A stretch of 18,176 bases of DNA from JBDTZF01 sp040005265 (GTDB lineage Bacteria; Verrucomicrobiota; Verrucomicrobiia; Chthoniobacterales; UBA10450). The position numbers were made by a program, and so were the translations under genes. Shown here in pieces: positions 15,282-18,176 of the stretch (its first letter is position 1; each line of letters starts with the position of its first letter). The stretch covers positions 1 to 18,176 of the forward strand of contig JBDTZF010000049.1 in the NCBI GenBank assembly GCA_040005265.1, given 5' to 3'. The notes under the pieces are model-generated. The model saw only the letters and a list, made by a program, of their open reading frames with translations. It did no database searches and had not been told where the DNA came from.

Positions 15282-16885
15282 TTCAGTCCCATCAGCAACA
15301 ATTCGGCGTTTGTTTTGGTCGCCTGCAGATTCTCGATCAATCTCTCCATCGCTTCCAGTGGAGGAAGATCGGCCATCGTTTTGCGCAGAAGCAGCACTCG
15401 CTCCCATTCGTCGGGATGATACAATAATTCCTCGCGCCGCGTGGCCGAGAGCATCGGGTGGATCGCGGGATATAACCGCTTCTCCTGCAGCGCCCGATCC
15501 AGATGCAGCTCCATGTTTCCGGTGCCTTTGAATTCCTCGAAAATCAGTTGATCCATCCGGCTGCCGGTTTCGGTTAACGCCGTCGCCAGCACGGTAAGAC
15601 TGCCGCCCTCTTCCACGTTGCGGGCCGAACCGAAAAACTTTTTCGGCTTGGTCAGTGCTTTCGATTCCACGCCGCCGGTCATGGTCCGCCCTTTGGTCGG
15701 CTGCATCTTATTATAACCGCGGGACAATCGGGTAATGCTGTCGAGCAGAATCACTACATCCTTTTTCATTTCCACCAGGCGCTTGGCCCGTTCCAGCACC
15801 ATCTCGGCTACTTCAACATGCCGGTGCACCGTTTCATCAAAATTGGAATGATAAATCTGGCAATCGATCTCGCGTTCCAAGTCGGTCACTTCCTCGGGCC
15901 GCTCATCCACCAGCAGCATGATCAGCACGATCTCGGGATAATTCGCGCGAATGGCGCGGGCGATTTCCTTTAGCAAAATTGTTTTTCCCACCCGGGGCGG
16001 CGCCACGATCAAACCGCGCTGCCCGCGCCCTAACGGCGCCAGAAGATCCACCGCGCGCGCGCTGATCGAGTTCGTCTTGGGGTTTTCCAGTATGATCCGG
16101 CCCTGAGGAAATTGCGGAGTCAGTTTGTCGAAATCGGGAGGCTCGGTCCATTTCTCCGGCGGTTCGCCTTCGATGCTCGTGACTTGATCGAGCATGAGCC
16201 CTTTCTCGCGGTCGCGAGGCAGCCGCACCGTGCCGGACAGCAAGTGACCGGGCCGCAGATGAAACTGGTCCACGATCGCGCGGGGCACGCAAACATCTTC
16301 GGGCACGGACAAAAAATTCAACGCCGGCCAGCGCAGCGTTGAAAAAGATTCGCTCGTCTTATCGAACAAGCCTTCCGTGGTGACTGTTCCGCCGTGATTC
16401 AGCGCTTCGCGCGCAAGATCGAGGATCTGTTGATGCGTGGTCCGTCCCGGGCTGAAGTGCAGATGAAACTTCCGGGCCATCGACTTGAGTTCCTCGCCCG
16501 ACATCTTCTGCAGCGAGTTCAAATCCAAAACCGGCGCCGGTGTAGAGGCGGCCGTGTCGGCCGCAAGGTCGGAAGTTGTAGAGGCGGCCGTGTCGGCCGC
16601 AAGGTCGGAAGTTGTAGAGGCGGCCGTGTCGGCCGCAAGTTCTGGAGTTGCAGCGTCCGCCGTGCCTGCCTCGCCGGAGTCTAACGAAGGCGTGTCGGCC
16701 GCAATTTCTGGCGTTGTAGCCGGGGTCATTGACCCCGGTGTAGCGGCGGCCGTGTCGGCCGCAATCCCCGAGTCTGCAGGCGACGCGCCCGCGCCTACAT
16801 CTCTGGCCGGGATCGGTGATCCCGGTTCGTGATGAGTCTCCGCAACCACTGAGTCAGCGGCAGGCGTTGTTAAATTTTCGTCCAT
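15278..16885 (-). CDS. rho: Transcription termination factor Rho with repeat-derived N-terminal extension
   Basis: This is the hexameric RNA helicase that ends transcription at rut sites. Of 535 aa, residues about 120-160 are the Rho N-terminal helical domain (LDLNSLQKMSGEELKSMARK). About 165-240 is the OB-fold primary RNA site, including VPEDVCVPRAIVDQFHLRPGH. The ATPase core follows with Walker A APPRVGKT, Walker B DVVILLDSITRLSRGYN, the R-loop region TMTGGVESKAL, and the highly conserved KKFFGSARNVEEGGSLTVLATAL and EEFKGTGNMELHLDR. Residues about 21-117 are an Ala/Thr/Asp-rich extension, absent from E. coli Rho, encoded by tandem palindromic repeats. ATG 16885 starts MDENLTTPAADS and has no clear Shine-Dalgarno sequence. 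The gene lies 27 bp after coaE, and its stop overlaps the rnd start. Identity is certain; whether the extension has a function is unknown. Confidence 0.97.
   Translation of the reverse strand: MDENLTTPAADSVVAETHHEPGSPIPARDVGAGASPADSGIAADTAAATPGSMTPATTPEIAADTPSLDSGEAGTADAATPELAADTAASTTSDLAADTAASTTSDLAADTAASTPAPVLDLNSLQKMSGEELKSMARKFHLHFSPGRTTHQQILDLAREALNHGGTVTTEGLFDKTSESFSTLRWPALNFLSVPEDVCVPRAIVDQFHLRPGHLLSGTVRLPRDREKGLMLDQVTSIEGEPPEKWTEPPDFDKLTPQFPQGRIILENPKTNSISARAVDLLAPLGRGQRGLIVAPPRVGKTILLKEIARAIRANYPEIVLIMLLVDERPEEVTDLEREIDCQIYHSNFDETVHRHVEVAEMVLERAKRLVEMKKDVVILLDSITRLSRGYNKMQPTKGRTMTGGVESKALTKPKKFFGSARNVEEGGSLTVLATALTETGSRMDQLIFEEFKGTGNMELHLDRALQEKRLYPAIHPMLSATRREELLYHPDEWERVLLLRKTMADLPPLEAMERLIENLQATKTNAELLLMGLK
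16537..16827. repeat. Cluster of palindromic repeats forming the Rho N-terminal extension
   Basis: Three 36-bp units start at 16541, 16577 and 16613; the first two are identical and the third has diverged at its right end. Each contains the hairpin GCGGCCGTGTCGGCCGC, which also occurs at 16746-16762. Other hairpins are CCGGGGTCATTGACCCCGG (16720-16738) and CCGGGATCGGTGATCCCGG (16807-16825). A GCAGGCGACGCGCCCGCGCC stretch near 16776 recalls the element at 13930-13950. Several repeat families are thus stacked in one coding segment without breaking the frame. Confidence 0.9.
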
Positions 16886-16912
16886 TTTAAGAGGAATCGC
16901 GGGCGTCAGTAG

Positions 16913-17581
16913 TCAGTCTGTCTGCCAAAGCGCCGCCAGACTCTTCGCCTGTTCCATCAATCCTTGTCGGTCGCCGTTATTCCAAACCACGTGATCGGCT
17001 CGCCGGATTTTCTCTTCGAGAGACATTTGTGAATTAATCATTTGTTCGGCCTGGCTCTGATCGATCGCTTTTCTTTCCAATAACCGTTTCAACTGGATCG
17101 TTCGCGAGCACGCCACCACCACGACCCGTTTGCACAGGCTTTCGCCACCCGTTTCATAAAGAAGAGGAATATCGGCAAAGAAAAAATCCGGAGAATTACG
17201 ATGCGTTTCCGCGAGTGCGCTCCATTGCCGGCGAATCCGCGGATGGAGAATTTGTTCGAGCGCGCGCTTTTTAGCCGCGTCCTGAAAGACTATGGCCCGA
17301 AGCGCCCCCCGATTCAAGTCGCCTGTGTCCGAAAAGATCTTTTCTCCAAACTCGCGGACCAGCTCTTGTTTGACCTCCGGAAGATCGACAATTTCACGCG
17401 CCGCCGCATCCGCATCGAAAAATCTGGCCGTAGGGATATTGCCGGCAGTAACCTTTGTTTCCTTCGTTATCTTCTGTAAAAGCCAGCCCGGTTCGTTGCC
17501 TTCTGTAAAAAGTTCTCGCAGGCACTGAGTAAACGTTGATTTTCCAGTGGCCACTCCGCCCGTAATTCCGATCGCCGGCAT
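16913..17581 (-). CDS. coaE: Dephospho-CoA kinase with in-frame repeat insert
   Basis: This cytoplasmic enzyme phosphorylates dephospho-CoA at the 3'-hydroxyl of its ribose, the last step of coenzyme A synthesis. The 222-aa product begins MPAIGITGGVATGKST (P-loop, residues 8-15). It has FFDADAAAREIV (the conserved DAD motif, here at 56-58), LHPRIRRQ, FFADIPLLYETG (conserved IPLLFE-like motif) and VVVACSRTIQLKRLLER. In E. coli the P-loop lysine and the DAD motif are about 18 residues apart; here the gap is 42, because about 24 residues (25-48, FTEGNEPGWLL to KVTAGN) are encoded by a repeat also found upstream of the gene. The other motifs are intact, so the enzyme is probably active. It is the likely first gene of coaE-rho-rnd. 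No Shine-Dalgarno sequence is visible, and a repeat copy abuts the start codon. Confidence 0.93.
   Translation of the reverse strand: MPAIGITGGVATGKSTFTQCLRELFTEGNEPGWLLQKITKETKVTAGNIPTARFFDADAAAREIVDLPEVKQELVREFGEKIFSDTGDLNRGALRAIVFQDAAKKRALEQILHPRIRRQWSALAETHRNSPDFFFADIPLLYETGGESLCKRVVVVACSRTIQLKRLLERKAIDQSQAEQMINSQMSLEEKIRRADHVVWNNGDRQGLMEQAKSLAALWQTD
17438..17509 (-). repeat. Copy of the ACAGAAGG/GAAGGAAAC repeat inside coaE
   Basis: On the - strand this stretch reads ACAGAAGGCAACGAACCGG, then TTTTACAGAAGATAACGAAGG, then AAACAAAG. It matches, with a shorter centre, the words in the same order in the copies at 17585, 17816 and 18001, which lie on the + strand. It is 72 bp long, keeps the reading frame and contains no stop. 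Confidence 0.8.
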
Positions 17582-17584
17582 GCA

Positions 17585-17673
17585 GAGAGTCTAAACAGAA
17601 GGCAGCTAAGACAACCGGAAATTCTTACAGAAGATAACTCCGAAAGTGTTCGCGAGCAGGCGAAGGAAACAAA
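17585..17673 (+). repeat. Repeat copy 1 (left part only), next to the coaE start
   Basis: From GAGAGTCTAAACAGAAGG to GAAGGAAACAAA this is almost identical to the left about 90 bp of copies 2 and 3. The right part of the element is missing and is replaced by the hairpin-rich element at 17677. It occupies the region just upstream of coaE, where promoter signals would be expected. Confidence 0.85.
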
Positions 17674-17676
17674 GAA

Positions 17677-17801
17677 AGGTGGATCGGCCGCTCCGCGGGC
17701 GATGATAGTCCTAACGTCGGAGACGCAAACTTTGTCCCTTCGAAAAATAATGCGGCTGCGCCGCTGGCTTAACATCGAGCAAGGGACTGCTCGATCCACC
17801 T
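17677..17801. repeat. Hairpin-rich element with 10-bp inverted ends
   Basis: AGGTGGATCG (17677-17686) is exactly inverted as CGATCCACCT (17792-17801). Inside, ATCGAGCA/TGCTCGAT (17774-17795) forms a perfect 8-bp hairpin with loop AGGGAC. It lies between repeat copies 1 and 2 and codes for nothing convincing. A small non-autonomous mobile element inserted at the edge of copy 1 is a reasonable reading. Confidence 0.65.
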
Positions 17802-17815
17802 GAAAATTCTTGGCC

Positions 17816-17982
17816 GAGAGTCTAAACAGAAGGCAGCTAAGACAACCGGAAACTCTTACAGAAGATAACTCCGAAAGTGTTCGCGAGCAGGCGAAGGAAA
17901 CAAAAGCCGGAATCTGCCTGTGGTTAACCCCCTTTCTTACCTTCGTTTCCTTCTGTTAAAAAATCCCCTCTTCTTGTTGGTG
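17816..17982 (+). repeat. Repeat copy 2 (full)
   Basis: This full unit of about 165 bp differs from copy 3 at only a few positions. GAAGGAAAC in the left half is inverted as GTTTCCTTC in the right half, and AACAGAAGG near the start is inverted as CCTTCTGTT, so the RNA or single strand could fold into a long imperfect hairpin. The GTTAAC palindrome and a run of C residues lie at the turn. Confidence 0.85.
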
Positions 17983-18000
17983 GGAGCCCCAAAAAAAGCA

Positions 18001-18166
18001 GAGAGTCTAAACAGAAGGCAGCTAAGACAACCGGAAATTCTTACAGAAGATAACTCCGAAAGTGTTCGCGAGCAGGCGAAGGAAACAAAAGCCGGAATCT
18101 GCCTGTGGTTAACCCCCTTTTTTACCTTCGTTTCCTTCTGTTAAAAAAATCCCTTCTTCTTGTTAG
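18001..18166 (+). repeat. Repeat copy 3 (full), in direct orientation to copy 2
   Basis: This is the same unit as copy 2, 185 bp further on, ending in a TTCTTCTTGTT tract close to the window edge. More copies may follow outside the window. The stretch 17582-18176 holds no gene that I can support. Confidence 0.85.
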
Positions 18167-18176
18167 GCTTTTCGGA

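Noticed and set aside
15282..15407. Upstream extension of RNase D to 15407
   Set aside because: It runs in another frame within the conserved C-terminal end of Rho. The ATG overlapping the rho stop is the sensible start.
16541..16762. CRISPR-like array (36-bp periodic units in rho)
   Set aside because: The units are contiguous with no unique spacers, lie in an open frame and are palindromic coding repeats. No cas gene is present.
17920..18144. 74-aa + strand open frame in the repeat array, and the 110-aa - strand frame 17467-17799
   Set aside because: Both are translations of repeats or of the coaE opposite frames, with no ribosome-binding site, and broken in the other repeat copies.

Overview
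The window is GC-rich bacterial chromosome. I infer a soil-type Verrucomicrobiota, probably near Chthoniobacterales. The basis is the gene content, the weak Shine-Dalgarno signals, and above all several families of short palindromic repeats of a kind I associate with that group. This placement is inference; no 16S rRNA or tRNA gene is visible.

Layout. (1) 1-88: the 3' part of a signal recognition particle RNA, cut by the window edge. (2) 163-1568 (+): an unrecognised 94-aa protein whose stop overlaps the start of a MoeB/ThiF-type activating enzyme fused to a rhodanese domain. (3) 1634-3817: a secreted thioredoxin-fold-like protein (-), diverging from a lipoprotein with TPR-like and LysM regions, which is followed by a metallo-beta-lactamase-fold protein (both +). 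(4) 3857-13798 (-): a tightly packed five-gene operon. In transcription order it encodes a secreted FecR-domain protein, a 1331-aa FecR plus beta-helix protein, an outer-membrane beta-barrel, a 1108-aa FecR plus beta-helix protein, and a second small FecR-domain protein. Every junction is an overlap or has zero gap. (5) 13974-17581 (-): coaE, rho and rnd in that transcription order, probably co-transcribed. (6) 17582-18176: no gene, only repeats in direct array plus a second hairpin-rich element.

Two things stand out. First, the FecR/beta-helix/barrel operon looks like a surface or secretion system that I cannot match to a named one. Its FecR domains directly follow signal peptides, and no sigma factor, TonB-dependent receptor or TpsB-type transporter is in the window. 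Second, all three housekeeping genes coaE, rho and rnd carry in-frame repeat-derived segments. Rho has an N-terminal extension of about 95 residues, RNase D has a loop insert of about 40 residues plus a repeat-derived N-terminus and a repeat-supplied stop codon, and CoaE has an insert of about 24 residues after the P-loop helix. The repeats therefore act as a source of protein segments in essential genes.
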